From positions 1-64,000 of IMG/VR virus record IMGVR_UViG_3300001097_000002: DNA of 64,000 nucleotides. One strand, given 5' to 3'. The translations under genes and the position numbers were made by a program. Below the pieces are notes generated by a model, which saw only the letters and a list, made by a program, of their open reading frames with translations, was not told where the DNA came from and did not search any database. Shown in pieces: positions 1 through 9,347 of the stretch (position 1 is the first letter of the stretch; every line of letters begins with the position of its first letter). The stretch comes from a virus.

Positions 1-300
1 ACAAGTAAGGGCAAGCCCATTGCTAAGTACGGGCAACGCTTCAACGTATGGGATATGAATACAGAGCTATCTAGTAAAAACAGATTACACCCTGCGCCAT
101 TTCCTGAACATTTAGCAAACGACCATATACTATCATGGTCAAATGAAGGTGATACTGTGTTTGATTGCTTTATGGGTAGTGGTACAACTGGAAAAATGGC
201 TGTTCTTAATAACCGAAAGTTTATCGGGATAGAGTTAGATACTGATTACTTCGAAATAGGTAAGAAACGCATTGAAGAACACGTATTGCCTAATAAATAA
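1..300 (+). CDS. DNA methyltransferase (N4/N6), C-terminal part
   Basis: Open from the first base of the window, so the 5' part is missing. The protein end carries the SAM-binding motif DCFMGSGTTG followed by a typical closing stretch (KFIGIELDTDYFEIGKKRI). The tail preceding it (NRLHPAPFPE) is usual in beta-class N4-cytosine/N6-adenine methylases. The catalytic DPPY-type motif would lie upstream, outside the window. Phage methylases of this kind usually protect DNA from host restriction; specificity cannot be read. An internal ATG at 55 is unlikely to be the true start because coding sense continues upstream. Confidence 0.85.
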   Translation, partial: TSKGKPIAKYGQRFNVWDMNTELSSKNRLHPAPFPEHLANDHILSWSNEGDTVFDCFMGSGTTGKMAVLNNRKFIGIELDTDYFEIGKKRIEEHVLPNK

Positions 301-365
301 AACAAAAAGGGAATTATTAAATGTTTAGTAAAATACTAAGGTTTTTCCGTTGTGAAAAAAGAGAT

Positions 366-410
366 AAACAAAGAAGAATACCAATCTGTTCTTGGTATTC
401 TTCTTTGTTT
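366..410. other. Perfect 19-bp hairpin, 7-base loop
   Basis: AAACAAAGAAGAATACCAA (366-384) pairs perfectly with 392-410 around a TCTGTTC loop. It is followed by AGGGTAGG, not a T-run, so it is not a standard intrinsic terminator. A possible 36-codon reading frame (321-431, preceded by AAGGG) runs through it; the perfect pairing suggests RNA or DNA structure matters more than that frame. It lies between the methylase and the LamG virion gene. Confidence 0.6.
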
Positions 411-507
411 AGGGTAGGCTTGGTACTCTAAGGACTAACTTAACCTACAGACTAATCATTGTATATACATTAAATAACGACATATAAACATTTTTGAGAT
501 AACCGAT

Positions 508-2388
508 ATGGCGGGATATAAACAGACAGTTAAAGACTTAAAACCACTATGCTTTTTAACGTTTGATGGTGACACGTTATACAATAGTGGTAATGGCGAA
601 TTAATTTACAAACATATAACTGACGAAAGCAACAACGGTCACCATGGTATATTGCAAACAAATGATGATTTGAAAAAAAGTTATCTAATGGGTCAACCGT
701 CATTAATTGAGCGCGAAAATCATGCGGGTCAAGCAAGTATAACATTTGCGCCTTTTGGTTATGATTTAGATGATAGAGTAAACTTCCCATATGAGAAATC
801 AATGGTTGAAGTATTACACGCTGATGCACTATTGTTGCCTACTGATTATACTTTAATGTTTAACTTCAACAAATATAGCAATGATAACTACTTGCGTAGC
901 ATCATGTGGGACGAAGCAACTAGTTCATACCTAAAGCGCAATTACTCAAATTCATCAACCTTTAAACGTACACTGATACGCAAAGGTCCACATATTGAAG
1001 TGGTATATGAGGATAGATATTACAGTAACAACAACGTATTAACCTTTACGTTTCCTGGGTACAAATACGAAATTGACATCGATAACATTATAGGTACCAA
1101 CGGTAGTCATTCTAATTTTTACAATCACGTTTGGCATGTTGCTGTTACTCATAAAGTAATACGCCATAGTGGTAACTTATCACAGAACAGGTATAGGGTA
1201 TATATTAGTGGTATTCTCATACACGAACATTTCACTGACAAGAGATTCAAAGCTTTCAGCGCAGAAAACGTAAGTCCTATAGAAATTGGTGGTAATAGAG
1301 ATGCAAGTGACCCAAACTATCTAAACGATAGACAAACCACACCATTAAACATGGACCAAATATCTTTATTTGATAATGCGCTGTCATCATTCCAAGTAAT
1401 GGATTGCTTTAAGAAAACTGTTAGTTACATTAAACTTATTGATAAGAGTGAGCCAACATTATATATACCATTTGATGATACAGAAGCAACCAACAATAAT
1501 AATATGAGAATATTAGTTGGTAACAGTAGTTATTGGCGCTCAACATACAGTAATAATTATCCGTTTGTGCAGAAAGGAAAAATACTAAGTTCTAATAGAA
1601 TTGGTACTGAGCGTGGAGTAGAATTTTTTAATGCAAACGCAAAAGTACAAGACACTAGATACAATTCTAATATCATAAACGCCAGTGGTGATTTTACAGT
1701 TGAGTTTTGGTGTAGTTTTACTGATATTGAGAGAAGTGTTCTAGTATCATGTCAAAGTAACGTAGCACCATTTAAGGGGTTATTAGTAGAGGGTAATCGT
1801 TATTTCAACGAAGATAGACCTGGTATGATACAAATTAGACTTGATGATACTAATTTTTTAACGTGCCCGTTATACAATGCCAAAGGTGGTAATTCATCTT
1901 ACAATGATGGTGTGATTAGGCACTACGCTATTGTTAGACGCGGTACAGACTTTATGTTGTATATTGATGGCGTGGTTGTTAATACAGTAAGCGTACCAAG
2001 TGAAACATTAGTGCCTAACTTTGGTGTGCTGTATTTTATGGGTATGGGTCCAGGTGATACTAATTCAAATGGCGTCATGGGTCAATTTGTATTTTATACT
2101 AGAGCACTTGGCGCACATGAGGTATCAGCACGTAGCTTTTTTAACGTTAAGATGATTATCAAAGGGCGTGTAACATTACAGGGCACACCATATAAATGTG
2201 ATATACGTATCTATCAACATGGTACTGGAGAACTGTTATACGAATATGAAAGCGATACAAACGGTGACTATGCAATTAACGTATACACCAATAACTTTGT
2301 TGATATCATTTTCTTAGACAAAGAAGATACAAGTATCCAAATGCGTGTTATAGGTCCAATTATCGCACACGAATATATTGACTATTGA
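508..2388 (+). CDS. Large virion protein with LamG/concanavalin-like domains (tail fibre or receptor-binding candidate)
   Basis: 626 residues. Two concanavalin/LamG-like beta-sandwich regions are visible: about residues 10-310 (ending QISLFDNALSSFQVMD) and about 320-560 (GDFTVEFWCSF ... HYAIVRRGTDFMLYIDG ... FVFYTRALGAHEVSA). The last 70 residues form a small beta-domain (KGRVTLQGTPYKCDIRIYQ, DTNGDYAINV) of the carboxypeptidase-regulatory type. Such LamG modules in phages normally bind surface polysaccharide. The function as tail fibre or capsid fibre is inferred. Start ATG has a weak GAG-type site upstream. Confidence 0.65.
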   Translation: MAGYKQTVKDLKPLCFLTFDGDTLYNSGNGELIYKHITDESNNGHHGILQTNDDLKKSYLMGQPSLIERENHAGQASITFAPFGYDLDDRVNFPYEKSMVEVLHADALLLPTDYTLMFNFNKYSNDNYLRSIMWDEATSSYLKRNYSNSSTFKRTLIRKGPHIEVVYEDRYYSNNNVLTFTFPGYKYEIDIDNIIGTNGSHSNFYNHVWHVAVTHKVIRHSGNLSQNRYRVYISGILIHEHFTDKRFKAFSAENVSPIEIGGNRDASDPNYLNDRQTTPLNMDQISLFDNALSSFQVMDCFKKTVSYIKLIDKSEPTLYIPFDDTEATNNNNMRILVGNSSYWRSTYSNNYPFVQKGKILSSNRIGTERGVEFFNANAKVQDTRYNSNIINASGDFTVEFWCSFTDIERSVLVSCQSNVAPFKGLLVEGNRYFNEDRPGMIQIRLDDTNFLTCPLYNAKGGNSSYNDGVIRHYAIVRRGTDFMLYIDGVVVNTVSVPSETLVPNFGVLYFMGMGPGDTNSNGVMGQFVFYTRALGAHEVSARSFFNVKMIIKGRVTLQGTPYKCDIRIYQHGTGELLYEYESDTNGDYAINVYTNNFVDIIFLDKEDTSIQMRVIGPIIAHEYIDY

Positions 2389-2399
2389 TAAGGGTTATC

Positions 2400-2798
2400 A
2401 TGTATATTAGTATGAAAGAAACAACATACGAAAAAATTAAACAGTATATCGAAAGTTTTAATTATATTGATTATGATGAAACACGACTGTTTACTGATAG
2501 AACAGTAAGCTACCATAGCGATATCAAATTTCTACAAGGTGATTTTGCAAGTCAAATACAAACCATTACTGGTGAGAGGTTAGCATGCAAAAATATACAA
2601 CTAATCGAACAATTTAAATACTTGCATGAAATTTATGCTAATTTTGAAGAACATGCATTAAGTGACCTACATGACTTGCGTGGACTTGATGTTTATAGTA
2701 TAATCGACTATGTACTATATAGAATGAATATTAAAAATATTGATACGTTAACTTTAAATATGTTTGGTATAAGGAAATTAACACTTAATGAATATTAG
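2400..2798 (+). CDS. Hypothetical protein (132 aa)
   Basis: Unrecognised soluble protein rich in Tyr and acidic residues. The ATG at 2400 is chosen over an upstream TTG because AAGGG lies just in front. It overlaps the next gene by 11 bases, indicating translational coupling, and directly follows the LamG protein, so an accessory or chaperone role for that protein is possible but only an inference from position. Confidence 0.6.
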   Translation: MYISMKETTYEKIKQYIESFNYIDYDETRLFTDRTVSYHSDIKFLQGDFASQIQTITGERLACKNIQLIEQFKYLHEIYANFEEHALSDLHDLRGLDVYSIIDYVLYRMNIKNIDTLTLNMFGIRKLTLNEY

Positions 2799-3075
2799 TT
2801 TATTATTGAATGATATGTCAAGTGTCACAGGTGCGTTATTTTTGATTTTTGCTTATTGGAAAGTATCCACTGATAGATGGAGCAGTAACGATAAAAAGTT
2901 CTATATCGTTAACTTCATCGGTGCTGTATTTGCATTGATAGGTGTAATATATCGTTTTAATTTGAGCGTTATTATACTAGAAATAGTGTTTGGTTTTTTG
3001 AGCTTGCAAGGTTGGTTACGTGTTCGCAAACTTGAAACGGAACAATCGACATTGGTTGCTAAAAATAGTAATTGA
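2788..3075 (+). CDS. Small integral membrane protein (95 aa)
   Basis: Three hydrophobic segments (about residues 10-25, 41-56 and 58-75) with a short charged tail. The pattern SSVTGALFLIFAYWKV plus a closing hydrophobic pair resembles small CBU_0592-type membrane proteins; that assignment is tentative. Starts inside the end of the previous gene. Confidence 0.65.
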   Translation: MNISLLLNDMSSVTGALFLIFAYWKVSTDRWSSNDKKFYIVNFIGAVFALIGVIYRFNLSVIILEIVFGFLSLQGWLRVRKLETEQSTLVAKNSN

Positions 3076-3099
3076 CCGTACAACATAATGGTGTATAAT
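3072..3099 (+). promoter_or_regulatory. Early sigma70-type promoter
   Basis: TTGACC, 16-base spacer, TATAAT. It is followed immediately by a stem-loop with a T-run (3101-3134), the arrangement of promoter-early/stem-loop cassettes described in T4-type phages. Drives the 3148 and 3294 genes. Confidence 0.7.
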
Positions 3100-3100
3100 C

Positions 3101-3134
3101 AAACTTGTATTAATAACTAATACAAGTTTTTTTA
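3101..3134 (+). terminator. Stem-loop with T-run
   Basis: AAACTTGTATTA pairs with TAATACAAGTTT around ATAAC, followed by TTTT. It sits just downstream of a promoter start site and upstream of a gene, so it may terminate transcription coming from upstream while protecting or attenuating the new transcript. Confidence 0.7.
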
Positions 3135-3147
3135 TTGGAGACATTTT

Positions 3148-3297
3148 ATGAACCTTATCAATGTTGGCGGATATGATTTTATAATGTTATACACCAACAA
3201 TGGGAAACGTGATAACTTTCTATATGAAGTACCTTATGACATTAGACAATCAGTATTAGACTTTTTTTACGCTGACATAAACGGAGAACTATTATGA
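3148..3297 (+). CDS. Small hypothetical protein (49 aa)
   Basis: ATG preceded by TTGGAG. Encodes a 49-residue soluble peptide beginning MNLINVGGYDF and ending in GELL. Its TGA stop overlaps the next ATG (ATGA), so the two genes are coupled. Confidence 0.6.
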   Translation: MNLINVGGYDFIMLYTNNGKRDNFLYEVPYDIRQSVLDFFYADINGELL

Positions 3298-3629
3298 TTG
3301 AAGTATATATTTGCCCAAAAAACCACTATGTATCATTCTTAAAAGATAAGCTTACTGGTGATGTTGTAGTTTATCCAGAAATTGAAGTTGCATATTATGA
3401 CTGGCATACATTCTACATGAACGAGAAGGATAAATTCACGACCGTAGTTACACAGTCAAGTGAATTTATTAAATTTTTGCGCACATGTAAAATTGAGTGT
3501 AAGGTTAATATGCTACAGGACAGTGACATGCTCGTAGACTCATTTACAGAAGTCAGTTTAAAAGAAGCGTCAATGGCACTGTTGGGTTGTTATGAGATGC
3601 TATCATTTCAGAGTAAAATATTTGATTAA
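3294..3629 (+). CDS. Hypothetical protein (111 aa)
   Basis: Not recognised. Soluble, mixed alpha/beta composition, two Cys in RTCKIECK. Translationally coupled to the 49-residue gene upstream; both are under the promoter at 3072. Confidence 0.6.
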   Translation: MIEVYICPKNHYVSFLKDKLTGDVVVYPEIEVAYYDWHTFYMNEKDKFTTVVTQSSEFIKFLRTCKIECKVNMLQDSDMLVDSFTEVSLKEASMALLGCYEMLSFQSKIFD

Positions 3630-3759
3630 CATTACACGATGCATGTATAACTAACATAAAGGTTTACACTAGTACCAGTAGAAGTAATATAGTATTATAC
3701 ATACAGTATATCAAATATACTGTTTTAAGTTCAACGTCATTTATATAATGGAGCACAAA

Positions 3760-4347
3760 ATGAGTAACGACAGGAAACTTGTACTAGAAGTAAACCATGC
3801 ATACCCAATTGGTTTATTGGTAACAGATAATGCGGACATATTGTTGACAACCAACAATAATGCATATGAATTATATGACCACACTATTATCAATATCAAC
3901 AAAACGAAATACCTAACCGTATACCTGGACGATAGTAAAACCGCACACTTTTTATACCCTATTCCAAACAGTGAAACGATGTTACCCATCGTTACTGAAT
4001 ACCTAAACGTATGGAACAAAAAAGCATTACTAGAAATTAAAAATAAACGTGAACGCGATTTCCTTAATAATATTGATTTCACGCTACGCTTTATTCGTAA
4101 GAACATTGATAACAAAAAGTACGAAACGCGTTTTAAAATATACCCGATTGAACAACCTGGTAATGAACGCCCAATCATACAGTTTGAAATAAACATGAAT
4201 GCTCAGTATGATAAGTCTTTAAACCACAAGCGCTATTTTGACCTAAAGGATAAGTGGTTGAGTGAATACGTAGACGTATTCCCACAAGAATCATATTTCC
4301 TTAAAAATATTAACGTTGTATTCAAGCAAAATGAAGTCGCGTTATGA
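3760..4347 (+). CDS. Hypothetical protein, paralogue of the 4834 gene
   Basis: 195 residues from the ATG at 3760, preferred over the ATG at 3748 because GGAG lies 7 bases upstream of it. The C-terminal stretch RYFDLKDKWLSEYVDVF matches RCFALNDKWLDEYLDLAF in the 4834 gene, and both have a middle segment with a [T/D]F[T/D]xxF[I/V]R helix. They are therefore diverged duplicates. No known family recognised. Confidence 0.65.
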   Translation: MSNDRKLVLEVNHAYPIGLLVTDNADILLTTNNNAYELYDHTIININKTKYLTVYLDDSKTAHFLYPIPNSETMLPIVTEYLNVWNKKALLEIKNKRERDFLNNIDFTLRFIRKNIDNKKYETRFKIYPIEQPGNERPIIQFEINMNAQYDKSLNHKRYFDLKDKWLSEYVDVFPQESYFLKNINVVFKQNEVAL

Positions 4348-4387
4348 TAGACGACAAACAACTAAGCAATACCAACTGAGAAATATT

Positions 4388-4792
4388 ATGAGAAATTTAA
4401 TACTAAAAACAATAGGAACTGTATTTTTAAAAGAAGGTAACGATTATAGAAACTTAAGATGTAGGTTTGAAAACGTTTACATTGACGAGTACGGTAATAC
4501 TTTTACTGATGACTGGAAAATGCATTGCGAAATACGTGATACACGTTATGATATTGGACAACTTCGCTTGCCCGGAAATCAGATAACTATAGACCAAGAT
4601 TTCAGTCAAGAATCAGAATTTACAAAAGAAGTGTCATCAGAGATTATTGAGTTTATGAATCTCAATAACATAGAAAAAATATCAGAAGTATTTGTTATTA
4701 TGCATAATGAGTCAGAATACACTTTTTACTCTCAGAGCGCTGTAAAGGCATTTATCCTAGGTCTCAATTTAGGAAATGGTTACAATCTTTAA
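4388..4792 (+). CDS. Hypothetical protein (134 aa)
   Basis: Starts at ATG 4388 after a weak GAG site; a longer frame reaches back to 4316 but has no ribosome site. Unrecognised, acidic in the middle, hydrophobic near the end. Lies between two paralogues in the same operon. Confidence 0.55.
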   Translation: MRNLILKTIGTVFLKEGNDYRNLRCRFENVYIDEYGNTFTDDWKMHCEIRDTRYDIGQLRLPGNQITIDQDFSQESEFTKEVSSEIIEFMNLNNIEKISEVFVIMHNESEYTFYSQSAVKAFILGLNLGNGYNL

Positions 4793-4833
4793 TCTCATGA
4801 CTAATGTATACCACGAACAAACGGAGCCAAACG

Positions 4834-5427
4834 ATGCAAGATGATACACGAAAATGTACACTGGAAACATTAGACACGGAAAGTCAAAGTGAGATTTATC
4901 TATATGTGATTGATGATGGTTACGTTGTGTTTCGCACGCCAGAAAATTCATATAAAGTAGTGGTTAATCACGTTACCATTTCTGACGGTATGCCAGCACT
5001 TTATATATACGCTTGCGACGGTAGCAAGTCACCTTTTACATATGAACTTAGTGTTGAAGTTGTGCAAACTGTACGCGAATACTTTATCTATTGGTCAGAT
5101 AACGCACTTGGTATTGTTAAGCAACAAAAGTTACAGAATTTCTTAGATTTCTGGGACTTCACTATTAATTTTGTACGTGATAATGTTGACGTAGAAACAC
5201 TTAAACCAACGTATGAATTATATGCAAGTGACTATAGAGAATATGAGGGTGACTTAACGATACATTTTGAGGTTGCTATGGGTGGTAAGTATGTTGACAG
5301 TAACGGCGAACTTGATTATTATAGGTGTTTTGCGCTAAATGATAAGTGGCTGGATGAATACTTAGATTTAGCATTTCACAACGATTATAATCTGTTTGGT
5401 AAAATATTTATAGCATTTAGACCATAG
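4834..5427 (+). CDS. Hypothetical protein, paralogue of the 3760 gene
   Basis: 197 residues from ATG 4834 (GGAG 8 bases upstream; an earlier ATG at 4804 lacks a site). Shares the C-terminal NDKWLDEYLDL element with the 3760 gene. Function unknown; the duplication within one operon suggests accessory host-interaction genes. Confidence 0.65.
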   Translation: MQDDTRKCTLETLDTESQSEIYLYVIDDGYVVFRTPENSYKVVVNHVTISDGMPALYIYACDGSKSPFTYELSVEVVQTVREYFIYWSDNALGIVKQQKLQNFLDFWDFTINFVRDNVDVETLKPTYELYASDYREYEGDLTIHFEVAMGGKYVDSNGELDYYRCFALNDKWLDEYLDLAFHNDYNLFGKIFIAFRP

Positions 5428-5433
5428 GATATT

Positions 5434-5946
5434 ATGAGAACTTTTTTAATACACAAAAAAGATAACGAGATAGAAGTACATCATTCAAGCAACAGTCATA
5501 CGCGTGTATTGGCGTGTGCTGGTTCGTTTGATTACTTTGGTAGTGATGTACCACAATTGGAGTTTGAAACGGTAGAGCCAACGTTTATACGTGTTGGTGC
5601 CACCGATTACATGACGATTGATGGTATGACCCCTAAAGGTACTAGAATTAATAAAGTAGGACATGGATACGAGGCAGAGGTGGGTTATGTTGCCATGCCA
5701 GGTAGTGTTTTGCGCATGGTGATAGGCGATTATGAACTTCAATCGGACGATATTAGACGTAAAAATACTGAACTTACTAAAAGTAAAAACAATTTAACTA
5801 AAGTATTGAACGAGAGTGTAACCGAAATACATTCATTAAAATATGATAACAACAAATTAAAAGCAGAGGTAAATCATATGAACGAATTGCTTGTTTATTA
5901 TGATACTGGTTTGTTAAGTCGCATAAAACGTTTTTTAATTAAATAG
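5434..5946 (+). CDS. Hypothetical protein with C-terminal coiled coil
   Basis: 170 residues. The N-terminal 95 residues look like a beta-rich domain; residues about 100-150 (DIRRKNTELTKSKNNLTKV onwards) form a heptad-rich coiled coil, and the end is basic (LLSRIKRFLIK). Follows the previous gene by 6 bases. No family recognised. Confidence 0.6.
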   Translation: MRTFLIHKKDNEIEVHHSSNSHTRVLACAGSFDYFGSDVPQLEFETVEPTFIRVGATDYMTIDGMTPKGTRINKVGHGYEAEVGYVAMPGSVLRMVIGDYELQSDDIRRKNTELTKSKNNLTKVLNESVTEIHSLKYDNNKLKAEVNHMNELLVYYDTGLLSRIKRFLIK

Positions 5947-5954
5947 GTAATATT

Positions 5955-7559
5955 ATGGAAAGTATATACACACAACTTGATGATGACATACACAATATAC
6001 CTAACGTGTATAAAAAGAACGGTGCATATAATGGTTCCGCTCTTAACAGTAAAAAGAACAAACATATCATTGATAATGTTAAAGAAGTCACTGATTTCTT
6101 AAAAGACACTGTTAAGTTGGCTGAACGTATATATTGCATTGTCAATAAACTATACGAATATCCAACGTGTGCATGTGGTGGTAAAATTACACTATTCTAT
6201 AACGAAGGTGGACGCAAAGAATATGCTGATTATTGTTCGCGCGGTTGCCCTGCTAAACGTTCAAATAGCGCTGAATATGCTACTGGTCGCACACCAACAC
6301 AAGCGTCTAAAGATAAGCAAAAAGAAACAATACTTGAACGCTATGGGGTTGACAATTATTTTAAAGCGCCAGATTTTATCAAGGATAATTATAATGATGA
6401 ACTAGTAGCTAAGCGCGACGCTAATAGAAAAATAGCAGTACAAGAAAAATACGGAGTGGATAATGTATTCATGCTCGATAATGTTAAGGAAAAAATAAAA
6501 GACACCAATATAGACAAGTACGGTTTTCCTAACTACGCACAAATTAATATGAGTGATGATACACTTGAAAAAATTAATTCATATGACTATACGAGTGGAG
6601 TTAATAAACTATATAATCCTAGTCATATAGGACGTATGTTAAGCGTGCATAGTACAACTGTAATGGCGTATTACGAGCGTCTCGATATTGTACCAATAAA
6701 ACACAACGAAACAGCGTGTGAAGTGGTTATACGTGAGATATTAGATGCTTGTGGTGTATTATATGAGCAAAACTATACTAAGCTTTTAGGTGGTCGTAAA
6801 CACGTTGACTTCTACATACCGTCTCACAAACTAGCAATTGAATGTAATGGTTTATATTGGCATAGTGAAGCCATTCGCACCGATGTTAATTTCCATCAAG
6901 AAAAATATGAATTATGCACACAACAAGGTATACAACTTATACAATTTTGGGAACATGATATATACAATAACACTGACGTCATAGCATCATTTATCAAGAA
7001 TAAACTTGGATACAGTAAAAAAATATATGGTAGAAAATGTAAGACTATAAAGATTGACGCCAATACAGCATCGTTGTTTGTTATTGCCAATCACTTGCAA
7101 CCGTTAAAAACCAATAGTATTCATCAAGCATACGGTTTATATTATAATGACGAACTATGTTCGGTTATGACGTTTAATAATACAAACAAGCCCATATTAA
7201 GTAGATTTTGCACTAAGAAAAATCATGTTGTTGTCGGTGGTTTTAGTAAACTATTAAAACATGTAATATCCACAAACAACTTCAATACAATCACCAGTTA
7301 TAGTGACTGTATGTATAGCACCGGTAACATATACCATAATACTGGTTTCATTGATGTGACAAATAATGCAAGTGTATCTTATTACTATACTGATAACTTT
7401 ACTAGTTTAGTTAATAAACGCGTGTTTAGAAAAGACAATATTAAAAAAATGTATCCAATGACGTATTCACCTAATAAAACAGAGCGTGAAATGACCGCGG
7501 AGCTAGGTTTTACTCGAGTTAACGGTTGTATAATTAAAACGTGGGTGCTTGAACTGTAA
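5955..7559 (+). CDS. Homing endonuclease, Vsr-like (PD-(D/E)XK) with DUF723-type repeats
   Basis: 534 residues. The N-terminal part has a Cys cluster (CACGG ... CSRGC, about residues 74-96) and repeated ERYGVDN/EKYGVDN/DKYGFPN units typical of DUF723 DNA-binding modules. The nuclease core (about residues 280-350) has HVDFYIPSHKLAIECNGLYW followed by HQEKYELC and IQFWEHDI, the signature of very-short-patch-repair-like nucleases. A Vsr-fold homing endonuclease family was described with fractured, split-intein genes in phage metagenomes. A homologous enzyme follows directly. Probably a selfish free-standing endonuclease; target unknown. Confidence 0.8.
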   Translation: MESIYTQLDDDIHNIPNVYKKNGAYNGSALNSKKNKHIIDNVKEVTDFLKDTVKLAERIYCIVNKLYEYPTCACGGKITLFYNEGGRKEYADYCSRGCPAKRSNSAEYATGRTPTQASKDKQKETILERYGVDNYFKAPDFIKDNYNDELVAKRDANRKIAVQEKYGVDNVFMLDNVKEKIKDTNIDKYGFPNYAQINMSDDTLEKINSYDYTSGVNKLYNPSHIGRMLSVHSTTVMAYYERLDIVPIKHNETACEVVIREILDACGVLYEQNYTKLLGGRKHVDFYIPSHKLAIECNGLYWHSEAIRTDVNFHQEKYELCTQQGIQLIQFWEHDIYNNTDVIASFIKNKLGYSKKIYGRKCKTIKIDANTASLFVIANHLQPLKTNSIHQAYGLYYNDELCSVMTFNNTNKPILSRFCTKKNHVVVGGFSKLLKHVISTNNFNTITSYSDCMYSTGNIYHNTGFIDVTNNASVSYYYTDNFTSLVNKRVFRKDNIKKMYPMTYSPNKTEREMTAELGFTRVNGCIIKTWVLEL

Positions 7560-7680
7560 AGCGTAGTATAAAAAACCGTAATATATTCACCACATATTTT
7601 GTGTTAAAACTCTTGTATTATTACTCTAAATAACATATGATACGGTATTGTGTTGCTTTATATAAAATTTGAGGTTGTAT

Positions 7681-9279
7681 ATGAACAGAGTTGAAATTAC
7701 TGCATTTATAAAAAATAATGCATATACTAGCAATGGTAGATTACGGCCAAATTATTTAGATAAACACCCATCTATAAAGACTGTGATATATGATGCGTTG
7801 CCTTTTATGCCGACAAGTGCTTATCAAAGCGATTATATAAAAGCATACATTAGTGAACTAGACACAACTAATAACATTGTGCTTGAATTATACGATACTA
7901 AGATAAAACCAAAACAAATAGCCAAAAAAACAAAAATAGATGATGAAGTGGTGTACGCAACATTAAAATACCACAATATAATTAAAGGTTTTAGTTTAAA
8001 CTATGTTAGTAGCGAGCAAAAAGTCGTTGATTTGTATGATAGTGGGTTATCAATATATGATATTGCGAAACGTGTAGGTACTAGTGTTTCGCCAGTAAGA
8101 CGTATATTAAAAGAAAATAATATCAATATGCGATTAACAAAAATGATAATTGATGAAGAAGCTGTTTTGTTAGAGTATGTTACCAACAAAAACACTATCG
8201 CTTATATATCTAAACTATTTGACTGTTCCGTTACAGTAATAAATAAGATTCTTATAGAAAACGAGGTACTTAAAAATAACCACCTATTAGATGCATCTGT
8301 CATGAACGAAGCCATTTTAGAATATTTAAGCGGTGTCACTGGAACATACGTAGCACTCAAATATAATGTATCAACAACTGCAATATATAAAGAAATGGAA
8401 CAACGAGGTATGACTAGACGTTCTAGTACATATTACTCGGACACAGACATTGAGTTGATAATTAAAGATATACTCGATAAACACAACGTACATTATGTAA
8501 AAAATGATAGGGAACAGATAGGACCAAAAGAGTTAGATTTTTATCTACCTGAATATAATCTTGCTATCGAATGTAACGGGTTATATTGGCATTCATCTCA
8601 TAATATGACCTCTGTTGATTGTCACTATCAAAAGTTTAAAATGTGCGATGATAAAAATATACAGCTCTTACAATTTTGGTGTAATGACATTAAGCAGAAG
8701 TATAATATTGTTGAGTCTATAATAAAAAATAAAATAGGTTTATCAAATAGAGTATTTGCTAGGAAGTGTGAAGTAAAGGATGTTGACGGTACAATGACCA
8801 GACAATTCTTAGTCAATAATCATATACAAGGGTACGCTACAAGCTCAATTAATAAAGGTTTGTACTACAACGATGAATTAGTAATGATTATGACTGTTAG
8901 TAAAAGCAGATTCGACAAAGGTTCTTATGAGTTAATACGAGTAGCAACTAAACTTGGCTTAGTAGTGGTTGGTGGGTTTAGTAGACTATTGGTTAATATA
9001 AGGCGTTGCGTTAACAGTGCTATCTTAACCTATTGTAATCTAATGTATGGTAATGGGAATGCATATTTAAAAAATGGTTTTAGGTATATTGAGGATACCT
9101 CAGTTGGATATTTTTATCATAACACTACCAACATCATTATTAGTAGGTATAAACTACAAAGTAAAAAGTTTAAAGACTCAATAGAATATGACTACAATAT
9201 CAACGAGAAAGATAATATGTTAAATGCTGGTTATTACATGTGTAATGACGCAGGAAATAGAAAATATATTTTTGAATGA
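7681..9279 (+). CDS. Homing endonuclease, Vsr-like with helix-turn-helix repeats
   Basis: 532 residues from ATG 7681 (GAGG upstream). The C-terminal half is homologous to the previous gene: ELDFYLPEYNLAIECNGLYW, then YQKFKMCDDKNIQLLQFWCN and a shared extension (VVVGGFSRLL). The N-terminal half differs: several helix-turn-helix-like units such as DIAKRVGTSVSPVRRIL and YISKLFDCSVTVINKIL. So two enzymes share a nuclease but have different DNA-binding parts. Ends at a bidirectional terminator. Confidence 0.8.
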   Translation: MNRVEITAFIKNNAYTSNGRLRPNYLDKHPSIKTVIYDALPFMPTSAYQSDYIKAYISELDTTNNIVLELYDTKIKPKQIAKKTKIDDEVVYATLKYHNIIKGFSLNYVSSEQKVVDLYDSGLSIYDIAKRVGTSVSPVRRILKENNINMRLTKMIIDEEAVLLEYVTNKNTIAYISKLFDCSVTVINKILIENEVLKNNHLLDASVMNEAILEYLSGVTGTYVALKYNVSTTAIYKEMEQRGMTRRSSTYYSDTDIELIIKDILDKHNVHYVKNDREQIGPKELDFYLPEYNLAIECNGLYWHSSHNMTSVDCHYQKFKMCDDKNIQLLQFWCNDIKQKYNIVESIIKNKIGLSNRVFARKCEVKDVDGTMTRQFLVNNHIQGYATSSINKGLYYNDELVMIMTVSKSRFDKGSYELIRVATKLGLVVVGGFSRLLVNIRRCVNSAILTYCNLMYGNGNAYLKNGFRYIEDTSVGYFYHNTTNIIISRYKLQSKKFKDSIEYDYNINEKDNMLNAGYYMCNDAGNRKYIFE

Positions 9280-9299
9280 TAAACATTCACTTGCCAGTA

Positions 9300-9330
9300 A
9301 AAAAGCCGTAATGTAATTTACGGCTTTTTG
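9300..9330. terminator. Bidirectional intrinsic terminator
   Basis: AAAAAGCCGTAA pairs with TTACGGCTTTTT around TGTAAT, between two convergent genes. Confidence 0.85.
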
Positions 9331-9347
9331 TTGAATAATGATTTATA

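Noticed and set aside
1-300. Restriction-modification system
   Set aside because: Only a methylase end is visible and no restriction gene lies nearby; phage orphan methylases are common.
483-490. TATAAACA upstream of the LamG gene as a T4-type late promoter
   Set aside because: One mismatch to TATAAATA in very AT-rich DNA, and no consistent late motif was found before the other structural genes.
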